From contig NZ_CP077970.1 of NCBI RefSeq assembly GCF_024758505.1, positions 5,642,001-5,706,000 on the forward strand: a stretch of 64,000 nt of DNA, written 5' to 3'. The translations under genes were made by a program, and so were the position numbers. Source of the DNA: Bradyrhizobium arachidis (GTDB lineage: Bacteria; Pseudomonadota; Alphaproteobacteria; Rhizobiales; Xanthobacteraceae). Shown piece by piece: positions 37,901 through 45,454 of this stretch. Every line of letters begins with the position of its first letter. Positions within the stretch are counted from its first letter, which is position 1. The notes under the pieces were generated by a model that saw nothing but the letters and a program-made list of their open reading frames with translations, ran no database searches and was not told where the DNA came from.

Positions 37901-38860
37901 ATGGCGGGCGGATACGGTGGCTACGGTGGCTATGGAGGGTATGGCGGCTATGGTGGGTATGGAGGCTATGGTGGATATGGAGGATATGGCGGCTCCGGCG
38001 GATCGGGAGGCGCAATGTTCAGCGATCGCGCCGATCTCCCGTTCGCTAGCGACCCCGAAATCGAGCTCGCCAAGTTCAATGCCATCGGCTTTGGCACCAG
38101 GCTCTGGTCAACCCGGTGGTACGCGTGGGTCGTGATGTCCGATCTTGCCCTTAAGGCGGATTGGCTCGAGAGGCTCGGCGGATTTGCACTACTCGGCAGG
38201 GGTCCAACCCCATGGGAGCGGCATCTTGATAAAGACATTGAGATACTGAAGACCATGACAATCCATGAGCGCGCCGGCGCGCTCGATGAGATCGTGTCCG
38301 AGGCTGAGGAATTCATCAGCAAATTCCTGCACCTCCTGTCCGCAACGGCGACAACGCACCCGGCGACTTCGCGCATGCTGATCGTTGCCGACGCGCTGAC
38401 AGCGCTGATCACGATGCATTACAAGGCGCATTTCAATCGCCCGCGTCCCTCGCAGGTAATCCCCGGGCTGTTGACGCCGATCCAGCACAGCGGACACGCA
38501 TCGTTTCCGAGCGGTCACTCCACCCAGGCTCACGTCTTCGCGGCGCTTCTCACGGAGGTCCTTCCGCAGTCGCTCGGCATTAGGGCTCCGACGCTGGCAG
38601 CCCCCACGAGGACCACGATCGGACAATCGCTCGTCGCCCTTGCTGACAGAGTTGCGCGAAATCGCGAAATCGCCGGCCTTCACTATCCATCGGATTCCAG
38701 CGCCGGCGTGACACTCGCGGCGGCAATCACCGAAAAGATTCTCCTGGACCGGGAATATCTGCCGAAGTTCCAGGGGCTCGTCGAGTTCGCGAGGGCCGAA
38801 TGGGCCAACTCTGGTGAATTCCTGATTGCGCCGCCATCGAAGGATGCAAAGGCTCGGTAA
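37901..38860 (+). CDS. PAP2/vanadium-haloperoxidase-like phosphatase with GGY-repeat N-terminus
   Basis: 319 residues; GGAGGAGG lies 9 nt before the ATG. Residues 3-29 are nine GGY repeats, then GGSGGSGG. The C-terminal domain carries the full acid phosphatase/vanadate site: KAHFNRPRPSQ, FPSGHSTQAH and RNREIAGLHYPSDSS (Arg, His nucleophile, Asp). The spacing fits PAP2-like vanadium-dependent haloperoxidases and class A phosphatases. No signal peptide or membrane helix is seen, so it is cytosolic or exported by another route. It lies between the BTAD regulator and the G1-like peptidase; substrate unknown. Confidence 0.85.
   Translation: MAGGYGGYGGYGGYGGYGGYGGYGGYGGYGGSGGSGGAMFSDRADLPFASDPEIELAKFNAIGFGTRLWSTRWYAWVVMSDLALKADWLERLGGFALLGRGPTPWERHLDKDIEILKTMTIHERAGALDEIVSEAEEFISKFLHLLSATATTHPATSRMLIVADALTALITMHYKAHFNRPRPSQVIPGLLTPIQHSGHASFPSGHSTQAHVFAALLTEVLPQSLGIRAPTLAAPTRTTIGQSLVALADRVARNREIAGLHYPSDSSAGVTLAAAITEKILLDREYLPKFQGLVEFARAEWANSGEFLIAPPSKDAKAR
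37907..37987 (+). repeat. Nine 9-bp GGNGGNTAY-type tandem repeats
   Basis: Nine in-frame 9-bp units encode (Gly-Gly-Tyr)9 at the start of the PAP2 protein, with synonymous variation between units (GGC/GGT/GGA/GGG, TAC then TAT). Slippage would add or remove whole GGY units without breaking the frame. Confidence 0.9.
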
Positions 38861-38892
38861 CAGCGCCCGTTGGCGCCGCAAGGGAGCTCGAA

Positions 38893-39879
38893 ATGTCCGA
38901 GAATGCTCACTATAGCCTCTACAAGGAGGTGCCCGAAGGGTTCAATCTCCTGACTGCGTCACGCGACGAGCTCGATGCCTACGGCATTCCGCGAAGACCG
39001 GATGCCGATGCCGAGCCGAGCCTGTTCGAGTTCTGGAAAACACTCGTTTCGTCACCCTTCTCCGCGAAGCGACCGACCTTTCGTGACATCCATCCCCCAT
39101 CGCTCGGAAGTCCGCTTCAATCGATGCTGAACTGGTCGGGGGCGCTCGTTTCGACACCCTGGCCAAAGCGATTCTTTTTCGCGGCTGCCGGGTGGACTGC
39201 GCCGAACGTGAGTCTGCCGTCCGGGCATTTCACACACTCGGACGATCCGAAATCGTTGTTGTGGGTGGGCCTCGACGGCCACAATGGCATGTTACCGAAG
39301 ACTTCCCTTCCTCAAATCGGCACCGGCCACTGGCCCAATGGCAAGCCCGCGCACTTTGCGTGGTGGGACTGGTGGCGTAATCCTCCAGAGCAGGAGGAAC
39401 TCACGAAGCATTCGCCAAAGCAAGTGATCACGATGATCGACAACCTCGCCATCGATGCTGGCGATAAGATCCTCGCTGGTCTTGCGGTTTTGGCCAGCGA
39501 AGACGTTCTGTACTTCATCAAGAACCAGAGCACCGGCGAGTTCCGTTCGTTTCTTGCCAAACGACAGCCGCTCGGGGACATCCGGCAGCTCGGATCATCG
39601 GTGGAATGGGTGATGGAGCGGCCGACAGACCCGGACAGCGGCAAGCTATTTCCGCTTCCGGCCTATGAGCCTGTGAACTTCCGGTATTGCCTGGCGCGGG
39701 CGGCCGACGGATCGGACGTACCAGGGCGCGTGATGACGCTCGCGGACAACGCACTCTTGATGCAGATGCGCGAGACCCTCGCAGATCCCTACAGTACCGT
39801 CTATGTCTCGCACGCCGCGTTGCGGAAAGATCCGGACGGTTCGATCGGCGTCACATGCACCTTCCATGACCCAACGTGA
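38893..39879 (+). CDS. Peptidase G1 (eqolisin/glutamic peptidase)-like protein
   Basis: 328 residues, no signal peptide, AAGGGAGCTCGAA before the ATG. The N-terminus GFNLLTASRDELDAYGIPRR is a lead-in I associate with bacterial G1 homologues. The G1 pattern follows: NWSGALV (80-86), LWVGLDGHNG (123-132), LPQIGTG with Gln141 in the place of catalytic Gln, FAWWDWW (155-161), and SVEWVMERP with Glu238 in the place of catalytic Glu. The fungal enzymes are acid-active endopeptidases; activity here is inferred from these motifs only. It begins 32 bp after the PAP2 gene, same strand. Confidence 0.75.
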   Translation: MSENAHYSLYKEVPEGFNLLTASRDELDAYGIPRRPDADAEPSLFEFWKTLVSSPFSAKRPTFRDIHPPSLGSPLQSMLNWSGALVSTPWPKRFFFAAAGWTAPNVSLPSGHFTHSDDPKSLLWVGLDGHNGMLPKTSLPQIGTGHWPNGKPAHFAWWDWWRNPPEQEELTKHSPKQVITMIDNLAIDAGDKILAGLAVLASEDVLYFIKNQSTGEFRSFLAKRQPLGDIRQLGSSVEWVMERPTDPDSGKLFPLPAYEPVNFRYCLARAADGSDVPGRVMTLADNALLMQMRETLADPYSTVYVSHAALRKDPDGSIGVTCTFHDPT

Positions 39880-39956
39880 ACGCCCATCGCGCATTCCGCG
39901 TGATCATCCGACCTGCGCTATACCACACGCTGCGCCAAGCCGAATCACAAACGGAA

Positions 39957-40421
39957 TCACTTCATGGAAATCGTGATCGCACTGAGATTGGCGGCGACTT
40001 CCATACCGGCCTTCGGTCCCTGCAGCACGATGGTGACGCCCTTCTCGTTGCGCAAATGGACGCCGTTGACGCCGCCGACCAGCGCAAAGCCGCCGCCGAC
40101 GGAGCTGTAGGTACCGGCGAAATCGCCGACCTCGCGGAGCCCTGAGGCCCAGCCGTCGAGGCGGCCGATGGTTGCGCCGGCGGTGATGCCAAAGCTGACG
40201 CCGGAGACGCGGAACGGATAGTTGCGGCCGCGATAGCTGAGGACGCCGCTGCCGGCGCCGCCGCCGACCAGAAGGCCTGCCTTGAGGATCTTGACCCGGA
40301 CTTGGCCGGAGGCTTGCGCAAAGCCCGGCGCTGGCGCGGCCGCGGCGAGCAGCGCGACGACCGTCAGGAGGATGGCAAGCGCGCGCGGCACGGCGCCCTT
40401 CGCCTCACGGTTTGGCTGCAT
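39957..40421 (-). CDS. Small exported protein, paralogue of 49529-49963
   Basis: 154 residues with a signal segment ALAILLTVVALLAAAAPAPG. The mature part is glycine-rich and beta-like: VKILKAGLLVGGGAGSGVLS, YRGRNYPFRVSGVSFGITAG, GTYSSVGGGFALVGGVNGVH, LRNEKGVTIVLQGPKAGMEV. The same pattern occurs in 49529-49963 (VVFTKGGFIVGVGGGEGVLL, FRGKKYPFTVSGMSVGFTVG). No assigned function known to me. It overlaps the DUF2950 gene by 17 bp, so it is the last gene of the DUF3300-DUF2950 unit. Its 3' end is duplicated at 34206-34308. Confidence 0.8.
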   Translation of the reverse strand: MQPNREAKGAVPRALAILLTVVALLAAAAPAPGFAQASGQVRVKILKAGLLVGGGAGSGVLSYRGRNYPFRVSGVSFGITAGATIGRLDGWASGLREVGDFAGTYSSVGGGFALVGGVNGVHLRNEKGVTIVLQGPKAGMEVAANLSAITISMK

Positions 40422-41334
40422 CGGCCTTCTTCCAGGTCTGGTCGGGATCGAACAGCATGAGGCGCTTGGCGACGAAGTCGGTCCGCGGTCCCAGATCCTT
40501 CTGGTAGACGACGCCGTTGTGATTGACGAGGAAGGTCATCACGCCGGAATTGCCGTATTCGGCAGGCCAGGCGATCAGCGCAAAGCCGCCGATCATCTTG
40601 CCCTTGACGACGTAGTTGAGCGCGCCGCCCGCCGCATCCGGCCCCTGCCCTTTGAGGATGCGGAAGTAATAGCCGTGATAAGGCGCGGGCTCGATGTCGC
40701 CGGCTCGGTAGCCTTCGCGCGACGCCTCAGCCGCCAACGCGCCGAGCGGGCTCGGGTCGGCGTCGTCGCGCCAGAACAGGCCGTCCTTCTTGCCGGGCGT
40801 CGAGACAATACGCTGCGCATAGACGCCGACACCCTCGCCACGATCCTTGTCTGCATACTCGTTCTGGGCATCGACAAAGGCGAGAGAGGTCTGGATTGCA
40901 TCGATCTCGTTGCGGCCGATGCGGCGGCGCAGCACCTCGATGCGACCTTCGGCGGTGTCGAACTCCCAGCCGGCCTTGGAGTTCTCCAACGGAATCGGGA
41001 ACGGGAAATCATCCGGACCGAGCAGCAGCGTGGCCTTCTTGTTGCCTTCCGCCTTGATCGAATGCTTCTGGTCATACAGGGAGGTGAAGCGTTGACGGAT
41101 GTCGGCATCCGCGACCTCGTCGCCGGACGAGACGATGTCGTCGGCGGCCCTGCCCAGCACCTTCAATATGTCGCTCGGGCCGCTTTTCACGGCGGCGGCG
41201 AGCGCGGCAGCCGCATCCTCCGGCGATTTGTAGGATTGTTGCGCCAGCGACGGCGATGACAGCAGCGCCAGCGCCAGGAGACTCGGCACGAGAGCGGGCA
41301 ACGCTGCACGTTGAAGCGATCTCAGAGCGATCAT
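40405..41334 (-). CDS. DUF2950 family exported protein
   Basis: 309 residues; signal region LPALVPSLLALALLSSPSLAQ. The DUF2950 core is recognisable: YKSPEDAAAALAAAVKSG, GWEFDTAEGRIEVLRRRIG, RNEIDAIQTSLAFVDAQNEY, DGLFWRDDADPSPLGALAAE and YHGYYFRILKGQGPDAAGGA, with a C-terminal VMTFLVNHNGVVYQKDLGP. Periplasmic; function unknown. It overlaps the DUF3300 gene upstream by 4 bp; the DUF3300/DUF2950 pairing recurs in other proteobacteria. Confidence 0.92.
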   Translation of the reverse strand: MIALRSLQRAALPALVPSLLALALLSSPSLAQQSYKSPEDAAAALAAAVKSGPSDILKVLGRAADDIVSSGDEVADADIRQRFTSLYDQKHSIKAEGNKKATLLLGPDDFPFPIPLENSKAGWEFDTAEGRIEVLRRRIGRNEIDAIQTSLAFVDAQNEYADKDRGEGVGVYAQRIVSTPGKKDGLFWRDDADPSPLGALAAEASREGYRAGDIEPAPYHGYYFRILKGQGPDAAGGALNYVVKGKMIGGFALIAWPAEYGNSGVMTFLVNHNGVVYQKDLGPRTDFVAKRLMLFDPDQTWKKADAAKP

Positions 41335-43055
41335 GGCGTCACCTCCGCGGGAATCCTTGCACCGCCTGCGAGCCAGTCGCCATACGTGCGGAATTTCAGA
41401 CCGAGCTTCTCGTAAGAGACGCGCAGATACCCGTCGCTGCCGCGGGTCACGGCTTCCGGCTTCACGGTCTCGACTTCCTGAGCCATCACGCCGACATAGG
41501 CCTTGTCGCTCCCGATATAGCTGAAGCGGTAGTAGCCGAGGCCGTTACCGAGATGACCGAGCAGCGTGATGTCGTGCTTCAGCGCGATGTCCGAACGCCG
41601 GCCACCGCCGCCGCCACCGCGACCACCTCCGCCACCAAAGCCGCCGCCACCACGGCCGCCGCCACCCATCGACATGCCGCCTCCACCGCCACGACCGGCA
41701 AAGGCCGCTCCTCCACCGCCGCCGCGGGGCATGCTCGCCATGCTCGAGCGTCCGCGCGCAGAAGCCGCGGCCGCCGACCGGCCGGACGACACGTTCATGG
41801 CGCCACCGCGATTGCCGCCCCCTGCCGCGGCGCGATTGCCCGCGCCAGCGCCGCCACGGTTAGCGGCCTTCGCGCCGCCACCGCCCTTGGCGCCTGCACG
41901 ATCCCCGCCGCCCTTGGCGCGATCACCGCCGCCCTTGGCACGGTCACCGGCTCCCGCGCGATCGCCGCCACCTTTGGCACGATCACCTGCACCTGCACGA
42001 TCGCCGCCGCGGTCGCCGCCACGATCTCCTGCACGATCTCCCGCGCGATCTCCGGCTCGATCACCCGCACGATCTCCAGCACGGTCGCCCGCCCGGTCTC
42101 CTGCACCCTGATCGGGACGCAGCACCTGATTCCCGTCACGGCCGCGAAAATCCATGCGGTCGGCAGCGCCGGCCTTGATGTTGGTGTTGCCGAAGCGGTT
42201 CTGAACATTGACGTTGTTGTAGCGTACGCCCCCGCGATGCGCCGGATTGTGCTGCCAGCCGTTTCCGATGTTGGTGGTGCGGTGATTGACGTAGACGTTG
42301 CGGTTGCCCCAGTTGCAGCCGCCGCCCCAGTAGTTGCCCCAGCGGCCGATGGCCCAGGCAGTGCCGAAGGCAAGGCCCGCCGCGACCATTCCGGCGCCGA
42401 TATAGGACGGATAGCCGAAATAATACGGCGGATACTCGGCGTAGGGCCAGTCGCCGTAGACGGTCGCCGGCTCGTAATAGGGCACGTACATCTGCCCCGC
42501 CTCTGCCGGCTCGATCATGACCACCTGTCTGTTCTCCTGGGTCTGGACCGTGACCTTCTGCTGCTTGGTCGTTACCAGCTTCTTGTTGTCATAGGCCTTG
42601 GTGCGCAGGCGCTGAATTGCATCCATGACGTCAGGCTGCTGCGCAAGAAAGGCGTCTCCGAGATTCTTGGTCCAGTCGAGCTTGTCGCTCATCATGGTCA
42701 AAACCTCGGCGGTGCTCGCCAGTGCCTTGATGCTGTCGTCCCAAGACTGCTTCTCGACCTCGGTCCTGAGCGCATCGCCCTTCAGCTTCTTCTCTTTCAG
42801 CCAGCGATCGGCCTGCACGACTTCGAGAGGATAGGTCGAGGCCGCCAGCACGTTGGCCAGCAGTTCGTCGGGATAGAGCGCGATCGGCGCAACCAGCGCC
42901 TCGAGTTGCTCCGGCTTGAGCAACTCCGCAGCGGGCGGCGCCTGAGTTGCGGCCGGCGCCGGCGTCGCTGGCGCAGCCGGGGTCTGCGCCGTCGCAGCGA
43001 CGGGGATCGTCATCACCAGCGCAAGCGCGATCAGGGTTTTGCCGCAGCGAAACAT
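41331..43055 (-). CDS. DUF3300 protein with GDRA repeats and S74-like C-terminal domain
   Basis: 574 residues from the ATG at 43055 (GGAGGGTGTG upstream). Signal: TLIALALVMTIPVAATAQ. The DUF3300 domain is at about 45-240 (LEALVAPIALYPDELLANVL; STYPLEVVQADRWL; YVPYYEPATVYGDWPYAEYP). A low-complexity GDRA/GDRG repeat tract and a Gly-rich stretch follow. The last 80 residues (SDIALKHDITLLGHLGNGLG, YYRFSYIGSDKAYVGVMAQE) match the intramolecular-chaperone domain of tail-fibre/endosialidase (peptidase S74-like) proteins. Probably exported and surface-associated. A FixK-type box lies 56 bp upstream. Confidence 0.9.
   Translation of the reverse strand: MFRCGKTLIALALVMTIPVAATAQTPAAPATPAPAATQAPPAAELLKPEQLEALVAPIALYPDELLANVLAASTYPLEVVQADRWLKEKKLKGDALRTEVEKQSWDDSIKALASTAEVLTMMSDKLDWTKNLGDAFLAQQPDVMDAIQRLRTKAYDNKKLVTTKQQKVTVQTQENRQVVMIEPAEAGQMYVPYYEPATVYGDWPYAEYPPYYFGYPSYIGAGMVAAGLAFGTAWAIGRWGNYWGGGCNWGNRNVYVNHRTTNIGNGWQHNPAHRGGVRYNNVNVQNRFGNTNIKAGAADRMDFRGRDGNQVLRPDQGAGDRAGDRAGDRAGDRAGDRAGDRAGDRGGDRGGDRAGAGDRAKGGGDRAGAGDRAKGGGDRAKGGGDRAGAKGGGGAKAANRGGAGAGNRAAAGGGNRGGAMNVSSGRSAAAASARGRSSMASMPRGGGGGAAFAGRGGGGGMSMGGGGRGGGGFGGGGGRGGGGGGRRSDIALKHDITLLGHLGNGLGYYRFSYIGSDKAYVGVMAQEVETVKPEAVTRGSDGYLRVSYEKLGLKFRTYGDWLAGGARIPAEVTP
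41885..42108 (-). repeat. Tandem 12-bp GDRA-coding repeats
   Basis: Within the DUF3300 gene, about 220 bp encode GDRA six times in a row, then GDRG, GDRA and GDRAKGG variants. The regular 12-bp unit keeps the frame on expansion or contraction. Biased to Gly, Asp, Arg and Ala, so the segment is disordered and charged. Confidence 0.85.
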
Positions 43056-43110
43056 CACACCCTCCATTGGCATTTCGGCAGCGAGCATCGGGCCGGGGAC
43101 GGCGCGTTCT

Positions 43111-43124
43111 TTGACAAAGATCAA
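43111..43124. promoter_or_regulatory. FixK/FNR box
   Basis: TTGACAAAGATCAA fits TTGAY-N4-RTCAA. It starts 56 bp before the DUF3300 start and lies between that gene and the histidine kinase stop, so it should serve the DUF3300-DUF2950-39957 unit. Confidence 0.8.
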
Positions 43125-43179
43125 AGGAAGCGGAGCGGGTCGCCATCACCGGGGCGCGTCCTGCTGCGATGCAAGAGGA

Positions 43180-45069
43180 CTATTCCGCGATCGGCAGCCT
43201 GATCGTGAACAGCGCACCGCCGGTCGGCTTGTTCTCGGCAATGATCTGTCCACGATGCGCCTCGACGATGGTCCGGCAAATCGTCAGGCCCATGCCCATG
43301 CCTTGCGGCTTGGTGGTGAAGAACGGATTGAAGACGTCCTTGAGATTGCTGTTCGCAATGCCGGGGCCGCTGTCCTCGATCCGGATCTCAGCGAACGCGC
43401 CGGCCCGCACCGTCGTCACGACAACCTCGCGCGCCCTCGCCTCCGTCTCCGCAAGGGCTTCGATCGCGTTGATGATCAGATTGAGAATGACCTGCTGAAG
43501 CTGGACGGTGTCGCCCTTGACGTCCAACGCGTTTCCGGCCGGCACGTATCTCAGGGCGATCTTGCGCCGGTCGGCAACGGCCCTGAGAAATCCGATCGCC
43601 TCGCCTACCGTCTCGTTCAGGTCGATCTCGGCAGTCTCGAACGGCGTCTTTCGCAAGATGCTGCGCAACCTTCGGATCACTTCGCTGGCGCGCTGGTCGT
43701 CGCGCCTGATGTCCGCGAGGATTTCCCTGATCTCGTCGAGATCGGGCGAAGCACCTTTCAGCATGAGCTCCGCCGTCTCGGCATTGGTGAGAATGGAGCC
43801 GAGCGGCTGGTTCAATTCGTGTGCGATCGAGGTCGTCAGCTCGCCGACCGCGGCATAACGATTGACATGCGCGAGCTCGGCAAGTCGCTGGCGCGACTCT
43901 ACTTCGGCGAGGCGGCGCCGACGATGTTGATGGAGCAATCCGCTGATCAGGCCCGCCTGCATCAGGATCACCGCGGCGATGAGCACCATCTGCCAGCGGT
44001 AGGTCTCCCATATGTTCGGCTCGCGATAGAGGACCTCGCTGCCCTGTGGCAAATTCCTCTCATTGATCCCCCAACGCTGCATTTCGCGCCAGTCATATCG
44101 TGGCACTGCAAACTGAATCGATTCGACACTGACGCTGCGGGGCTTTTCACCCGCGAGAATGCGGAGCACCGCGTCTGCCGTCCTTCGGCCGGATTCAGCA
44201 GTCGAATGCATGGGGCCGCCGACGGTCTGTCCGCCGAAGAAGGCGTCCTGATAGGAAAAGATCGGCGCGTTCGCGATCGCGCGCAATCTTCGCAACGCGG
44301 CATCGCCTTCATGCGTAACGCCTGCGCCGTCGACCGACATCAATCCCCAGAACAGAACCGTATGCTGCGGAAGGGCCGATGCGCGCGTGAGGATCTCCTG
44401 GAACGAAAGCCCCGAATACCATTCGAACAAGACCCGGTGCTCGAACAGCTTCGCTTCTCTCTTGATCTCATCCAGCCAAAACTTTTCCAGAGGAGACACG
44501 CCCAGCACAACGGCAATCGTCCGCGTGTCGGGAAGGACCTGAAGGATGCTGCTGAATGACGCGGCAAAGTCGTTATGCACCGAGATGACCGCGTCCCTAT
44601 CCGTCAGCTCGGCGCGGTTCACCAGACGCTGCTCGACCGCTGTCAGGACCATCGGCGTCTCAGGAAAGAGCTGCGTGCGATACTTCTGGCCGAACCGGGC
44701 CGCCGGAGCCCCCACGCTGATGACGATGTCGGGCGGACAGCCTTCGTAAAGGGAGCGCAGATAATCGACGAAGGGTTGCTCCGGCCCCGGATTGTTGAAC
44801 CGCGCGCTGAGCAGCGTGTGCTCCTGGATGTCGAGAGGCCACGGCGCCTGTTGCTCGAGCTCGGCCTTGACGCTGCGCGCATATTCGCTCCAGGGACGAA
44901 AATCCCGGCCGAACGAATGCAGCACGACTATCCGCTTCGGTTCGGTCCGATCGGCGGCAATCGCCGATCCGGACCTAACGGCGATCCCGAGGCACAAACA
45001 AAGCCACAACCGCGCGACCATCATCGGCCAGCCCGGCTTGACCGCAGCAACGGCGATGCGCCCGCTCAT
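43180..45069 (-). CDS. Sensor histidine kinase with periplasmic ABC-substrate-binding-like domain
   Basis: 629 residues. A signal/anchor near residue 20 (LWLCLCLGIAVRSGSAIAA) precedes a periplasmic binding-protein-like sensor domain to about 350 (RIVVLHSFGRDFRPWSEYAR; HTVLFWGLMSVDGAGVTHEG). One membrane helix follows (WQMVLIAAVILMQAGLISGL), then the kinase: phosphoacceptor His417 in SIAHELNQPLGSI, N box NLIINAIEAL, DSGPGI, and GMGMGLTICRTIVEAH. No receiver domain and no regulator gene adjacent; the FixJ-like protein at 60900-61628 is a candidate partner. Ligand unknown. Confidence 0.92.
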   Translation of the reverse strand: MSGRIAVAAVKPGWPMMVARLWLCLCLGIAVRSGSAIAADRTEPKRIVVLHSFGRDFRPWSEYARSVKAELEQQAPWPLDIQEHTLLSARFNNPGPEQPFVDYLRSLYEGCPPDIVISVGAPAARFGQKYRTQLFPETPMVLTAVEQRLVNRAELTDRDAVISVHNDFAASFSSILQVLPDTRTIAVVLGVSPLEKFWLDEIKREAKLFEHRVLFEWYSGLSFQEILTRASALPQHTVLFWGLMSVDGAGVTHEGDAALRRLRAIANAPIFSYQDAFFGGQTVGGPMHSTAESGRRTADAVLRILAGEKPRSVSVESIQFAVPRYDWREMQRWGINERNLPQGSEVLYREPNIWETYRWQMVLIAAVILMQAGLISGLLHQHRRRRLAEVESRQRLAELAHVNRYAAVGELTTSIAHELNQPLGSILTNAETAELMLKGASPDLDEIREILADIRRDDQRASEVIRRLRSILRKTPFETAEIDLNETVGEAIGFLRAVADRRKIALRYVPAGNALDVKGDTVQLQQVILNLIINAIEALAETEARAREVVVTTVRAGAFAEIRIEDSGPGIANSNLKDVFNPFFTTKPQGMGMGLTICRTIVEAHRGQIIAENKPTGGALFTIRLPIAE

Positions 45070-45157
45070 CCTCTCTCCCGCAGCTTCGATGGGCTGCTCC
45101 TGACCGCAACTCTAGCGGGAATCGCGCGATAGCCAAGCGTCTCGCAGGGGTTCCGTC

Positions 45158-45454
45158 TCAGCAGCGCGTCACGACCCGACCATAGGCATCGACGACCTGC
45201 ACGCAGGACGACCCATAGTAAGCCCCCGCAGCGCCCGCTGCGGCGCCGACCGCGACCGCCCGCCGCGTCGTCCGCCGCGCGACGCCCGCATAACTCATGG
45301 GCGTGAGGGGCCGCCCGACCCGCGCCTGCGCTTCCGAGAAGAAGGCGCCGTCGGCTACGCGGCTCGTCTCATTCCAGGACAGACCGGCGGCAAAGGCGAA
45401 TACTGCCGCCGCCCCGATGAACATTTTTCGCGACGAGATCTTTGCTCGAGTCAT
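45158..45454 (-). CDS. Small exported hypothetical protein, 98 aa
   Basis: 98 residues starting MTRAKISSRKMFIGAAAVFA with GGAG upstream; its ATG overlaps the preceding gene stop (ATGA), so the two are coupled. An N-terminal membrane/signal segment (MFIGAAAVFAFAAGLSW) and a short Ala/Gly-rich helix (AVAVGAAAGAAGAYYG) precede a C-terminal SSCVQVVDAYGRVVTRC with two cysteines. Function unknown; probably periplasmic or membrane-anchored. Second gene of the DUF2092 unit. Confidence 0.75.
   Translation of the reverse strand: MTRAKISSRKMFIGAAAVFAFAAGLSWNETSRVADGAFFSEAQARVGRPLTPMSYAGVARRTTRRAVAVGAAAGAAGAYYGSSCVQVVDAYGRVVTRC

Noticed and set aside
37907..42108. CRISPR-like arrays from short regular repeats
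   Set aside because: The GGY and GDRA tracts are in-frame coding repeats of 9 and 12 bp with no spacers.
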